This document shows positions 1 through 7,507 of a stretch of DNA of 17,622 bases, piece after piece. Origin of the DNA: SIG653 sp964509125. GTDB lineage: Bacteria > Bacillota > Clostridia > Oscillospirales > CAG-382. The notes beneath the pieces were generated by a model. The model ran no database searches and was not told the origin of the DNA. It saw nothing but the letters and a program-made list of their open reading frames with translations. The stretch covers positions 1 to 17,622 of the forward strand of contig CAZDVZ010000037.1 in the NCBI GenBank assembly GCA_964509125.1, written 5' to 3'. Positions within the stretch are counted from its first letter, which is position 1. Each line of letters starts with the position of its first letter. The position numbers and the translations under genes were made by a program.

Positions 1-126
1 GAGAAATCTGTAGTAACAACGAACTATGAGAAGTCAGCAGAGGTCATAGTACCGATTTTTTTTAGAAAGTCGGGAAGGACTGAACAATTCAAAGCGTCGA
101 ATTAAAATGTATGTTCTAAGCATATC

Positions 127-607
127 ATTATAGAAAACGGCGTAACATATATTGGCGAATATGCTTTCGGATATGATAGCTCGTACGAAAAAATCGAAAA
201 ACTTCACCATCTATGGAGTAAAAGGCTCTGCGGCAGAAGATTATGCGTCGGAAAACGGATTTGCATTTGTTGAAATTAAAAACGAAACAACTCTCCCCGA
301 CGTTGACAGCGACGAATACATTGATACGGAAACAGCTACAATGCCAAACATTGCAGCAAACACAACAGCAGAAACAATTATTCCTAGCCTTTCCTCATAC
401 GGCATTGCAGCAACGATAACTGATAAAGACGGCAACGAGTTGGAATCAAATGCCAAAGTTGGACCCGGTTGCAAAGTCACAGATTCCGGTGGAAACAACT
501 ACACGGTTATTGTAAAAGGCGACGTGGATGGCACCGGTGAAGTTAACTCCACAGACTATTTGCAAACTAAAAAGTATTTTTTAGGTCAGCTTAACTTGTA
601 CGCATAA
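127..607 (+). pseudogene. C-terminal fragment of a BspA-like surface protein with dockerin-like repeat, frameshifted
   Basis: This is the tail of a secreted BspA-type leucine-rich-repeat protein. The frame starting at 127 reads IIENGVTYIGEYAFGYDSS, a typical LRR_5 unit. The continuation, FTIYGVKGSAAEDYASENG (from about 203), lies in the next frame. In intact family members these two blocks are contiguous (KIx-FTIYGxKGSxAExYA), so one extra A in the run around 196-201 would explain the break. Downstream come a Ser/Thr-rich linker, a small beta domain and a dockerin-like calcium-binding repeat, GDVDGTGEVNSTDYLQTKKY, with a single copy where two are common; the stop is at 605-607. The TTG at 152 that opens the downstream frame has no ribosome binding site and is not a credible start. 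The frame-1 stop at 103-105 also separates the LRR unit from the left edge. It could be a true pseudogene or a sequencing error. Family confidence is good; integrity is uncertain. Confidence 0.7.
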
Positions 608-633
608 TTGCTTTAAATAATCAATAATATGAT

Positions 634-682
634 CAAAATCCGTTTTGGAGATGTAAAGTTCCCAAAACGGATTTTGTATTTT
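634..682 (+). terminator. Rho-independent terminator after the BspA-like gene
   Basis: A perfect 15-bp inverted repeat (634-648 with 662-676, arms CAAAATCCGTTTTGG and CCAAAACGGATTTTG) is followed by a T-rich stretch (TATTTT). It lies 27 nt past the stop at 607 and separates the surface-protein remnant from the pduL unit. The A-rich 5' arm means it could also terminate transcription from the other strand. Confidence 0.85.
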
Positions 683-742
683 CATGAAAACATATTTATA
701 AGATTTTTTTCAAAAAATTCAAAAGAAAAATTGCAAAGGGTG

Positions 743-771
743 TTTACAATTGGGAAAAAATGTAGTATAAT
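743..771 (+). promoter_or_regulatory. Sigma-A promoter for the pduL unit
   Basis: TTTACA (743-748) and TATAAT (766-771) are separated by 17 nt, a near-consensus housekeeping promoter. It leaves a leader of about 115 nt before the pduL start at 893. The leader contains only weak A/T hairpins (for example the 5-bp ACAAT/ATTGT stem near 834-846 followed by T residues), so regulation by attenuation cannot be claimed. Confidence 0.8.
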
Positions 772-892
772 ACATATTTGAAAAGTGCTGAGTGCTTGTG
801 TGCTTTTAGAAGATGTACAATATATTCAGTTCGACAATTAAATTGTATTTTTTAAAAAAAGTCCAAATATTTTTATGATAAAGGGGAAAATT

Positions 893-1465
893 ATGGAAAA
901 CAAAATCCTTGTTGAAACTTCCGCAAGACACGTTCATTTGTCAAAAGAACATCTTGAGATCCTTTTTGGAAAGGGTTATGAGCTTACCTTTAAAAAGGCA
1001 CTTTCGCAGCCGGGCCAGTTTGCCTCAGGCGAACGTGTTGATGTTGTAGGTCCTAAGAAGGAAATCAAAAATGTCGGAATACTCGGTCCTGTTCGTCCCG
1101 CAACTCAGGTTGAAGTATCTCTTACCGATGCGAGAACTTTAGGTGTTGCTGCTCCTGTAAGAGAGTCAGGCGATATTGCAGGCACTCCCGGCGTTAAACT
1201 TGTTGGTCCTTGCGGCGAAGTTGAAATTGAATGTGGTGTTATTGCCGCGAAACGTCATATCCACCTTGATCCTGAATCTGCAGAAGCTCTCGGCGTTTCC
1301 GATAAACAGATTGTTTCTATCAAATTAGATACAGAAAGATCCGTTGTGTTTGGCGACACTGTTGTTCGTGTAAACAAAAACTTTGCTCCTGCTGTACATA
1401 TTGATACAGATGAATCCAATGCAGCTATGGCAGTTGGTACTCTTTATTGCGAAATTATAAAATAA
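893..1465 (+). CDS. pduL: Phosphate propanoyltransferase (PduL-type phosphotransacylase)
   Basis: PduL enzymes interconvert acyl-CoA plus phosphate and acyl-phosphate plus CoA using two zinc ions; with a kinase they yield ATP from acetyl- or propionyl-CoA. The 190-residue protein shows both PduL repeats. The zinc-ligand histidines are visible in RHVHLS (H13, H15), RHIHLDPE (H122, H124) and HIDTDE (H169), and LSQPGQFA and LGPVRPATQVEVS are family hallmarks. An upstream in-frame ATG at 875 exists, but AAGGGG at 881-886 is well placed for the ATG at 893, so that start is chosen. The N-terminus goes straight into the catalytic fold with no microcompartment-targeting extension, and no shell genes are nearby. 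This suggests a cytosolic enzyme of general fermentation; the true substrate (acetyl or propionyl) cannot be read from sequence. It is first in a unit with the two genes downstream. Confidence 0.93.
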   Translation: MENKILVETSARHVHLSKEHLEILFGKGYELTFKKALSQPGQFASGERVDVVGPKKEIKNVGILGPVRPATQVEVSLTDARTLGVAAPVRESGDIAGTPGVKLVGPCGEVEIECGVIAAKRHIHLDPESAEALGVSDKQIVSIKLDTERSVVFGDTVVRVNKNFAPAVHIDTDESNAAMAVGTLYCEIIK

Positions 1466-1499
1466 AAAATAAATAACACGACACGAAAGGAATCTAAAA

Positions 1500-2192
1500 A
1501 TGCTCTATTCACACGAAGTAGAAAATATGTGTATCGTTGCTAAAGGTCCTAAACACGGTCCTGCTCCCATTCCGGAAGAAGGCAATTGGGTGAAAGTATA
1601 CGAAATCAAAGACATCTCCGGACTTTCTCACGGCATCGGCTGGTGCGCACCTCAACAAGGTATGTGCAAACTTACTCTTAACGTAAAAGAAGGTATTATT
1701 GAGGAAGCTCTTATCGAAACAACAGGTTGTTCCGGTATGACTCACTCTGCAGCCATGGCAGCAGAAATCCTTCAAGGCAAAACTCTTCTCGAAGCTCTTA
1801 ATACTGACCTCGTTTGCGATGCTATCAACGTAGCAATGCGTGAGATCTTCAAACAGTTAGCGTACGGTCGTACACAAACCGCTTTCTCCGAAAACGGTCT
1901 TCCTGTTGGTGCTTCTCTTGAGGACTTAGGCAAAGGTCTCCGTTCTCAGGTTGGTACAATCTTTGCTACAAAAGCAAAGGGCGTAAGATATCTTGAAATG
2001 GCTGAAGGTTATATCCTTTCTCTCGGTCTTGATGAAGATAACGAAGTTATCGGTTACAAATTCGTTCACCTTGGAAAAATGATGGATATGATCAAAAAAG
2101 GTATCGATCCTAAAGAAGCTTATGAAAAGAATATAAGCAGCTACGGCAGATATAACGATGCGGTCAAATATATTGACCCTCGTCAAGAATAA
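1500..2192 (+). CDS. NifU/IscU-like iron-sulfur scaffold-family protein, partner of GGGtGRT
   Basis: The 230-residue protein has an IscU-like core: GIGWCAPQQGMCKL (C49, C56), then NVKEGIIEEALIETTGC with C77 followed by SGMTHSAAMAAEIL. This matches the scaffold layout of a first Cys, a beta hairpin, and the second Cys before a helix. The usual third Cys (in the LPPxKxHC segment of IscU) is not visible; the region after C106 instead reads REIFKQLAYGRTQTAF. About 100 further residues form a C-terminal extension absent from IscU. Fe-S cluster binding is therefore plausible but altered. AAAGGAA near 1486-1493 precedes the ATG. The gene lies 34 nt after pduL and 18 nt before the GGGtGRT gene. From memory, these two proteins recur as neighbours in anaerobic Firmicutes, usually annotated 'iron-sulfur cluster assembly scaffold' and 'GGGtGRT protein'. 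No experimental role is known to me. Confidence 0.8.
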   Translation: MLYSHEVENMCIVAKGPKHGPAPIPEEGNWVKVYEIKDISGLSHGIGWCAPQQGMCKLTLNVKEGIIEEALIETTGCSGMTHSAAMAAEILQGKTLLEALNTDLVCDAINVAMREIFKQLAYGRTQTAFSENGLPVGASLEDLGKGLRSQVGTIFATKAKGVRYLEMAEGYILSLGLDEDNEVIGYKFVHLGKMMDMIKKGIDPKEAYEKNISSYGRYNDAVKYIDPRQE

Positions 2193-2210
2193 TAAAGGAG
2201 GTAATGTAAA

Positions 2211-3208
2211 ATGATTAAATTTGAAGGTTACGAAAGAAGAATAGATAAAATTAACGAATGCCTCAAAAAATACGGAATTGCCTCTTTGGAAGAAGCAAAA
2301 GCTATCTGCGATGAAAAAGGCATCGACTGCGAAGCAATTGTAAAGGGTGTTCAACCCATTGCTTTTGATAATGCTGTTTGGGCATACACATTGGGTGTTG
2401 CTATTGCAATTAAAACAGGTGTTAACACAGCCGCTAAAGCTGCGGAAACTATCGGTATCGGCTTGCAAGCATTCTGCATTCCCGGTTCTGTTGCTGAAAC
2501 TCGTAAAGTAGGTCTCGGTCACGGCAATCTTGGCGCAATGCTTCTCGACGAAAAAACAAAGTGCTTCTGCTTCTTGGCAGGTCACGAATCTTTTGCGGCT
2601 GCTGAGGGCGCTATCGGTATCGCAAGAACAGCTAACAAAGTAAGAAAAGAACCCCTCCAAGTTATCCTTAACGGTCTTGGAAAAGATGCTGCTATGATCA
2701 TCTCTCGTATCAACGGCTTCACATACGTTGAAACAGAATATGATTTCTATACAACAGAACTCAAAATCGTTCGTGAAAAGAAATATTCCGACGGTGACCG
2801 TTCCAAAGTTCGTTGCTACGGCGCAAACGATGTTCTTGAAGGCGTTGCAATCATGACACACGAAGGTGTTGACGTTTCCATTACAGGTAACTCCACCAAC
2901 CCCACAAGATTCCAACATCCCGTTGCTGGCACATATAAGAAACAGTGCATCGAAAACGGCAAAAAATACTTCTCCGTTGCATCGGGCGGCGGCACGGGTA
3001 GAACACTTCACCCCGATAACATGGCTGCAGGTCCTGCTTCCTACGGCTTGACTGANNNNNNNNNNTGCATGGCGATGCTCAGTTTGCAGGCTCTTCTTCC
3101 GTTCCTGCTCACGTTGAAATGATGGGACTCATCGGCGCAGGTAACAACCCCATGGTCGGAATGACTGTTGCTTGTGCAGTTGCTGTTCAAGAAGCAATGA
3201 ACAAATAA
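2211..3208 (+). CDS. GGGtGRT-family protein (interrupted by an assembly gap)
   Basis: This member of the GGGtGRT family (function unknown to me) is named for the glycine-rich motif seen here as GGGTGRTLHPDN at residues 259-270. Other conserved-looking blocks are GVQPIAFDNAVWAYTLG (46-62), the Cys-containing CFCFLAGHESFAAAEGA (118-134) and ITGNSTNPTRFQHPVAGTYK (224-243). The start follows AAAGGAGGT (2194-2202). The frame runs into 10 Ns at 3056-3065; afterwards the family's C-terminus continues one frame over as HGDAQFAGSSSVPAHVEMMG and ends with MTVACAVAVQEAMNK and TAA at 3206-3208. The protein is almost certainly intact in the genome, about 330 residues; the frame change is an artefact of the placeholder gap length. 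It is the last gene of the pduL unit. Confidence 0.85.
3056..3065. other. Run of 10 Ns (scaffold gap placeholder)
   Basis: Ten ambiguous bases sit inside the GGGtGRT gene. The upstream frame is 0 mod 3 and the downstream coding frame is 2 mod 3, so the true missing length must leave remainder 2 on division by 3 (11, 14, 17 and so on), not 10. If the family sequence between YGLTD and MHGDA is the five residues I recall (roughly D-T-M-G-R), 14 nt fit. Confidence 0.95.
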
Positions 3209-3256
3209 TTCCTTCGCTTTTTGAAAAAAGCTCGGCAAAAACTTTAATGTGAAAAA

Positions 3257-3302
3257 CAGACTATCATTAGGGATAACCTTGTTTTGATAGTCTGATTTTT
3301 TT
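3257..3302 (+). terminator. Rho-independent terminator after the GGGtGRT gene
   Basis: A 10-bp perfect stem, CAGACTATCA (3257-3266) with TGATAGTCTG (3285-3294), is followed by a run of seven T residues. It lies about 50 nt after the stop and closes the pduL-to-GGGtGRT unit. Confidence 0.88.
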
Positions 3303-3453
3303 ATAATTTTAATTTAGCAATACAATTTATTTGATTGCCCTTTTTCCGAAAACAGAATATTAAATACAGCCCATCGTTGCGGTTTGATCGAATCGATGGG
3401 TTATTTCTGCGCAACTCTGAAATAAAAATATAAAACCGAAAATAAAATAAGAC

Positions 3454-3499
3454 TTGATTTTTTTTTCATAATGAGATATAATTTACAATGTGGTATAAT
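3454..3499 (+). promoter_or_regulatory. Promoter(s) for the acyltransferase/ligase pair
   Basis: TTGATT (3454-3459) and TATAAT (3477-3482) have a 17-nt spacer that begins with a T-tract. Twelve nt further on, TGGTATAAT (3491-3499) is an extended -10 element that could act as a second start. The 320-nt gap between genes (3209-3528) holds this, the terminator at 3257-3302 and a separate 7-bp hairpin (CCCATCG 3370-3376 with CGATGGG 3394-3400) of unclear role; I see no gene in it. Confidence 0.7.
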
Positions 3500-3528
3500 T
3501 TTGGGTATATTTTTAAAAGGATATTTGC

Positions 3529-4485
3529 ATGAATGATAAAAAGTATGTTTCGGGTTTTGATTTAATGAAGCTTGTGGGATGCATTGCGGTGGCATTTTCA
3601 CATGTGGTAGGATTTGGATTCATTGACGAGCTTTTGGGGTATAATGTTGTTTCTTATTTTTGGCAATTGATTTCGGTTTTCTTTTTCGTGTCAGGACATC
3701 TGTTATATATTTCTATAACCTCTAAAAAAGATCGATTTAAATACGTTGCATCGTATGTTGCCAAATACTATATGTTTTATTTTATTATTCACCTCGTTAT
3801 GTATAGCTTTCATTACATCAATATTTACATAAAATCGTCGGTGTTTATGTATAAGGATTTTGCCTATTTTATGATTACTCTTCCATTAAGAGACACTTAT
3901 TTGGTTTATTTGTGGTTTGTTCCGGCGTTGTTAGTGGGCGTTATAATATCTTGTTTTATTTTTAGCCGCAAAAATACCAAAAATCGAATCGCACTAAGCT
4001 TAATACTATTTGTTATTCTTGTATCGCTTGTAATTGTATTTAAAGAATCTTCCTTCAAGAGTTTCTTTACAAAAGTCTTTTTGGGAACCGTGTCTGTTTT
4101 TGCAGGAATGCTCGCTTCAAAACATATGTCAAAGCTTGAAAAAATTAAAACTTGGAACTTTTTGATAATTTCGGCGCTTTTACTTATTATAGAAATTTCG
4201 TTTTCTCGCTTTTTTACAGTTTCTTTTGTGGGATTTTCTTTTGCGAAGTTTTTTTTGTCTTTTACTATTTATCTTTTCTTGTACAGAATCAAGTTTAATG
4301 GACTTAGAAAATATCATAAAAAGATAGTTGTTTTCAGTGGAATCATGTATTTTTTGCATGTTCCGCAAAATATGTTATTAGGAAATGTTATAAATAATGA
4401 AATTATAATATTTTTAATTATAACTTTGTTTAATGCAGGGTTAACCATGTTGATATGTTTGAGGAAAAATAATGAATTACAATAA
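3529..4485 (+). CDS. Acyltransferase-3 family integral membrane protein
   Basis: The 318-residue polytopic protein matches the acyltransferase-3 (OafA/NodX/WecH-type) family, which moves acyl groups onto sugars, peptidoglycan or surface lipids. The N-terminus GFDLMKLVGCIAVAFSHVVG carries the family's acidic residue (D11) and the conserved catalytic-type His (H25) at the end of the first helix. FFFVSGHLLY (51-60) matches the usual FFxLSGxLL block, LWFVPALLVG (128-137) the LWFLxALL block, and YFLHVP (274-279) the C-terminal LH motif. About eight to ten hydrophobic helices fill the rest, with short basic loops. AAAAGG (3515-3520) precedes the ATG. The last 14 nt overlap the start of the ligase gene, so the two are probably translationally coupled. 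The DNA is clearly AT-richer than rpsB or pduL, which hints at horizontal acquisition. Acceptor and acyl donor are not known. Confidence 0.85.
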   Translation: MNDKKYVSGFDLMKLVGCIAVAFSHVVGFGFIDELLGYNVVSYFWQLISVFFFVSGHLLYISITSKKDRFKYVASYVAKYYMFYFIIHLVMYSFHYINIYIKSSVFMYKDFAYFMITLPLRDTYLVYLWFVPALLVGVIISCFIFSRKNTKNRIALSLILFVILVSLVIVFKESSFKSFFTKVFLGTVSVFAGMLASKHMSKLEKIKTWNFLIISALLLIIEISFSRFFTVSFVGFSFAKFFLSFTIYLFLYRIKFNGLRKYHKKIVVFSGIMYFLHVPQNMLLGNVINNEIIIFLIITLFNAGLTMLICLRKNNELQ

Positions 4486-6100
4486 GTTACTTAACAAGCT
4501 TTCGAGAAAATATAAAAATAAACCGATTGTAATTTTTCACGATATAAATTTAAATTTTACTTATGGGGATTTAAAAAAAAATAGTCTTCGAATTGCAAAC
4601 TATCTTTCAAGATTGGGAATATCAAAAGGAGATAGTATTGGAATCTGGATGGGGAATGTTCCCGAATATATTATCATACTTGCCGCATGTTTGCAGCTTG
4701 GCGTTGTTTGTGTACCTATCAGCACTCATGAGATTCCGAAAAATATAAAGGATGCTTTGTCAATTTGCGAATGTAAATATCTGTTTATGGATAGCGCAAA
4801 TAAATATATTGCAGAGTCTTATTCACAAATCAAGTCTTTTGACATAGGTGTAACGGATATAGGAAAGTGGGACAGAGTTGAAGGTGTTAGACTCGGCTTT
4901 TCTCCGCCTAATGAAGACTGTGTTGAAAAAGAAGAAGAAATTTCCGAAGAAGATTCTATTGTTGTTCTCTATACATCGGGATCAACGGGCGAAAAAAAGG
5001 GGATCGAGAAAAGTATAAAAAGCTTTTTTGGAAAAAAGGGCTTGACGAATACTTATCGATTTTTGATTTCGGTTTTGAATAAAATGTTTCCTATTCGTAT
5101 TTACAATTTTACTCCGTGGACACATAACACCGGATTTTCAATCCTTCTGATACTAATGTTGGGAGGGGATTTTTGCCAAATAGTAACGGAAAATTTTAAT
5201 CCAAGAAATGTTAGAGATGTAATTAAACAAAGAGATATTACAATTTGGCTTGGAACTGCTTCGATGCTTTATCGATGCTGTGAGTTTTTGGAAAAGAATG
5301 AAAAATGTTTTCCTCAGATTATTTTTTCATCGGGTGAAGGCATAAATAGTAAAATGATTCTAAAATTCGAGGAATATGACGGTTGCAAGCTTTTGTTTTC
5401 CTTCTATGGAACAACAGAGATTTCTAACGCTATGAATTATATATATCGCTTCAAAGAGCTTTCTCCTGTTTGGAATATCGTTTTGTGTATCGGAAGGAAG
5501 ATCGGTCTTTTGGGCAATATTTATGATAGTTCCTCTTACAAAAAGTGCGACAGTGGGAGTGTGTTGGGAAATGTTGATTCTAAAAATACAATTATATATG
5601 ATGAAGAGCTAAACAATATTGTATCTGACGGAAATGTTGGAGAAATATGTATGTGTTCTCCATGTCAAATGAAAAAATATAAAAACGATGAAAATACATA
5701 TGTGTATGTGAAATATAATGACGAGTTATATGTTAAAACGGGAGATTTAGGATTTATTAAAGATGGGGTCCTTTATCTTTCGGGAAGAAAGAAAAATATA
5801 ATTATAAAAAGCGGAGAAAAGATATTACCGTCTCAAATTGAAAGTGCTGCTCTTGGATATAGCGGAGTAAGTGCCGTTATTGCTTTTGGCGTTCCCTCTG
5901 AAAGATACGGAGAAGAAATTTGTTTGTGCGTTGAAAAAAACATTTTAGATGAAGAAAAATTCAAGAAGTATATTTTTGATTCACTTCCCAAACATTTAAA
6001 ACCATCTTTTTTTCTGTTTTTTGATTGCTTCCCCCAAAATAGTTCCGGAAAGATTGATATAGAAAAAATAAAAAAAGAATCTTATAAAATGATATTATAA
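4472..6100 (+). CDS. AMP-forming acyl-CoA synthetase/acyl-adenylate ligase
   Basis: The 542-residue enzyme of the ANL superfamily activates a carboxylic acid with ATP to an acyl-AMP and usually passes it to CoA or a carrier thiol. Motifs in order: YTSGSTGEKKG (167-177, ATP-binding loop), SFYGTTEIS (310-318), VKTGDLGF (421-428, ribose-binding Asp), LSGRKKNIIIKSGEKI (436-451, hinge and A8 loop) and SSGKI (524-528) with the C-terminal catalytic Lys K527. The N-terminal part NFTYGDLKKNSLRIANYL is typical of acyl-CoA synthetases. All core residues are present and the length is normal, so it should be active. It starts inside the acyltransferase gene. There is no acyl carrier protein, thioesterase or NRPS module beside it, which favours a CoA thioester as product. 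The acid it uses cannot be told from sequence. DNA is AT-rich like its partner. Confidence 0.87.
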   Translation: MNYNKLLNKLSRKYKNKPIVIFHDINLNFTYGDLKKNSLRIANYLSRLGISKGDSIGIWMGNVPEYIIILAACLQLGVVCVPISTHEIPKNIKDALSICECKYLFMDSANKYIAESYSQIKSFDIGVTDIGKWDRVEGVRLGFSPPNEDCVEKEEEISEEDSIVVLYTSGSTGEKKGIEKSIKSFFGKKGLTNTYRFLISVLNKMFPIRIYNFTPWTHNTGFSILLILMLGGDFCQIVTENFNPRNVRDVIKQRDITIWLGTASMLYRCCEFLEKNEKCFPQIIFSSGEGINSKMILKFEEYDGCKLLFSFYGTTEISNAMNYIYRFKELSPVWNIVLCIGRKIGLLGNIYDSSSYKKCDSGSVLGNVDSKNTIIYDEELNNIVSDGNVGEICMCSPCQMKKYKNDENTYVYVKYNDELYVKTGDLGFIKDGVLYLSGRKKNIIIKSGEKILPSQIESAALGYSGVSAVIAFGVPSERYGEEICLCVEKNILDEEKFKKYIFDSLPKHLKPSFFLFFDCFPQNSSGKIDIEKIKKESYKMIL

Positions 6101-6245
6101 ATTTTAAAAAGTCATCTATTACCTATATCTTGCGATGCAAACAAAACAGGGGACGAGTTTGAATCGCTGAAAAAGTCAGAAAAGCATTACAAAAACAACA
6201 AAAATGTGATAAATCCTCAAAAACAAAATGTTATATTATAAAAAT

Positions 6246-6295
6246 AAGGCACATCACGGTGGAAATTTCAATCATGATGTGTCTTGATGTTTTTT
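6246..6295 (+). terminator. Rho-independent terminator after the acyl ligase gene
   Basis: The stem AAGGCACATCA (6246-6256) pairs with TGATGTGTCTT (6275-6285), 11 bp with one G-T wobble, and is followed by GATG and six T residues. It lies about 145 nt past the ligase stop. The stretch 6101-6245 before it has no start codon with an RBS and no recognisable coding. Confidence 0.75.
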
Positions 6296-6549
6296 AAGAG
6301 AGTGGAGTATTAATCATTATAAACAAAGTTAGTTCAATTTTAAATTTTTTAGGAATGTGCTACAATTTAAAAGAAAAAAATCTTACAAAACAAACTTTTG
6401 GGTTTTATTATTTTTTCTGCCGCTAAAGAATATACCTATTTTACAAATTCAAGATCATACTTCGCGTAGGATAAATTAACGGCATATATTTGTAATCGTT
6501 ATTTTTATAAAGATTTTTCTCAAAAAAGGAAGTTTTTTTAAAAAGGGGC
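6296..6549. other. AT-rich intergenic stretch without a gene
   Basis: I see no credible reading frame here on either strand. An extended -10 like TGCTACAAT (6358-6366) occurs without a convincing -35, so it is not called a promoter. Confidence 0.5.
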
Positions 6550-6578
6550 TTGATTTTTTCCATAAAATATGGTAATAT
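6550..6578 (+). promoter_or_regulatory. Promoter of rpsB-tsf
   Basis: TTGATT (6550-6555) and TAATAT (6573-6578) are separated by 17 nt, and TGG directly before the -10 gives an extended -10 element. As in two other promoters of this window, the -35 runs straight into a T-tract. The expected start near 6585 gives an rpsB leader of about 135 nt. Confidence 0.7.
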
Positions 6579-6580
6579 TA

Positions 6581-6719
6581 TTTGACTTTGTGAAAGCAAA
6601 GCCAAAACACACATTGCCCTGTGTCGTGGGTTTGAATTTTCTGAGGTGAAAGGCAGAGAAAAATTGCGGCATAAATCCAAAGGCAATGGTGGAAAAAACC
6701 CAAATAACAGGAGGACGTT
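6581..6719 (+). promoter_or_regulatory. Structured 5' leader of rpsB, candidate autoregulatory element
   Basis: By eye, the leader folds into CTTTG/CAAAG (6586-6590 with 6597-6601) and ACACA/TGTGT (6609-6613 with 6620-6624). A longer-range helix TGGGTTT/AAACCCA (6627-6633 with 6696-6702) would enclose two small stems: CTG/CAG plus flanking T/A pairs at about 6637-6661, and ATTGC/GCAAT (6663-6667 with 6683-6687). ATTGCC at 6613-6618 could alternatively pair with GGCAAT at 6682-6687, offering a switch. The AGGAGG ribosome binding site (6709-6714) lies just past the closing helix. Leaders of S2 operons are autoregulated by S2 in some bacteria; whether this one is cannot be told from a single sequence. 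Confidence 0.45.
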
Positions 6720-7472
6720 ATGTCAGTTATTTCAATGAAACAGCTCCTTGAAGCCGGAGTACATTTTGGTCACCAAACAAGAAGATGGAACCCTAAAATG
6801 GCGGAATACATCTTCACAGAGCGTAACGGCATTTACATCATCGACCTTCAGAAAACCGTTAAAAAGGTTGAAGAGGCTTATATGTTTGTACGTGACATCG
6901 TTGCAGATGGTGGAACTATCCTTTTTGTCGGCACAAAGAAACAAGCACAAGATTCCATTAAAGAAGAAGCTCTTCGTTGCGAAATGTTCTATGTAAATGT
7001 TCGTTGGCTCGGCGGTATGCTTACCAACTTTAAAACAATTAAAAAGAGTATTCAAAGACTTCGCAACCTTAACAAAATGGCAGAAGACGGCACATTTGAC
7101 CTTCTTCCTAAAAAAGAGGTAGCTTCTCTCCAAAAAGAAATCGCTGACCTTGAAAAGAACCTTGGCGGTATCAAAGATATGAAGGATATTCCTGACGTTA
7201 TCTTCATTGTTGACCCCAAGAAAGAAAAGACGGCTGTTGATGAAGCCCGTAAACTTGGTATTCCCATCGTTTCCATCGTTGATACAAACTGTGATCCCGA
7301 TGAAATCGACTATGTAATCCCAGGTAACGATGACGCTATCCGTGCTATTAAACTTATCTCTGCTGCTCTTGCAGATGCAGTTCTTGAAGGCAAACAAGGC
7401 GTTCAAATGACTGATTCATCTTCATCCGAAGAAGTTTCTTTTGAAGAATCTTCCAAAGCGGACGAAGAATAA
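6720..7472 (+). CDS. rpsB: Small ribosomal subunit protein S2
   Basis: S2 binds late to the 30S subunit and helps to recruit S1 or the mRNA platform. The 250-residue protein has the full family signature: the N-terminal MKQLLEAGVHFGHQTRRWNP (residues 6-25), YIFTERNGIYIIDLQKT, FVGTKKQAQDSIKEEA, the RWLGGMLTNFKTI segment (about 94-106) and PDVIFIVDPKKEKTAVDEAR with IPIVSIVDTNCDPDEIDYVIPGNDDA towards the C-terminus. The tail after about residue 230 is acidic and Ser-rich, as is common in Firmicutes. AGGAGG at 6709-6714 fixes the ATG. Codon use is strongly biased, as expected of a highly expressed gene. tsf follows after 35 nt. Confidence 0.98.
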   Translation: MSVISMKQLLEAGVHFGHQTRRWNPKMAEYIFTERNGIYIIDLQKTVKKVEEAYMFVRDIVADGGTILFVGTKKQAQDSIKEEALRCEMFYVNVRWLGGMLTNFKTIKKSIQRLRNLNKMAEDGTFDLLPKKEVASLQKEIADLEKNLGGIKDMKDIPDVIFIVDPKKEKTAVDEARKLGIPIVSIVDTNCDPDEIDYVIPGNDDAIRAIKLISAALADAVLEGKQGVQMTDSSSSEEVSFEESSKADEE

Positions 7473-7507
7473 TCAATTGATATTTTTGAAAGGACAGGTA
7501 TTGTATT

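Noticed and set aside
1..105. Frame open from the left edge for 34 codons to TAA at 103-105
   Set aside because: No recognisable family and no repeat of the LRR type; it may be a remnant of an upstream gene but cannot be supported.
831..850. Weak A/T hairpin followed by T residues in the pduL leader, a possible attenuator
   Set aside because: The stem is only five A/T pairs and would be unstable; there is no leader peptide or known riboswitch core.
893..1465. pduL as part of a bacterial microcompartment locus
   Set aside because: The protein has no targeting extension and there are no shell-protein genes in the window.
1926..3011. Long antisense open frame of 361 codons opposite the NifU-like and GGGtGRT genes
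   Set aside because: The composition is Cys/Phe/Asn-rich, as expected from the complement of biased codons; both sense genes are clear families and the antisense frame has no RBS or known motif.
3368..3402. Hairpin CCCATCG/CGATGGG between the terminator and the acyltransferase promoter
   Set aside because: It lacks a T-run on either strand and no gene ends at it; role unclear, so not listed as a terminator.
6098..6238. Open stretch after the ligase stop in the same frame, reading towards KKSEKHYKNNKNVINP
   Set aside because: It has no start codon or RBS and sits after a normal C-terminus of the ligase; probably chance in A-rich DNA.
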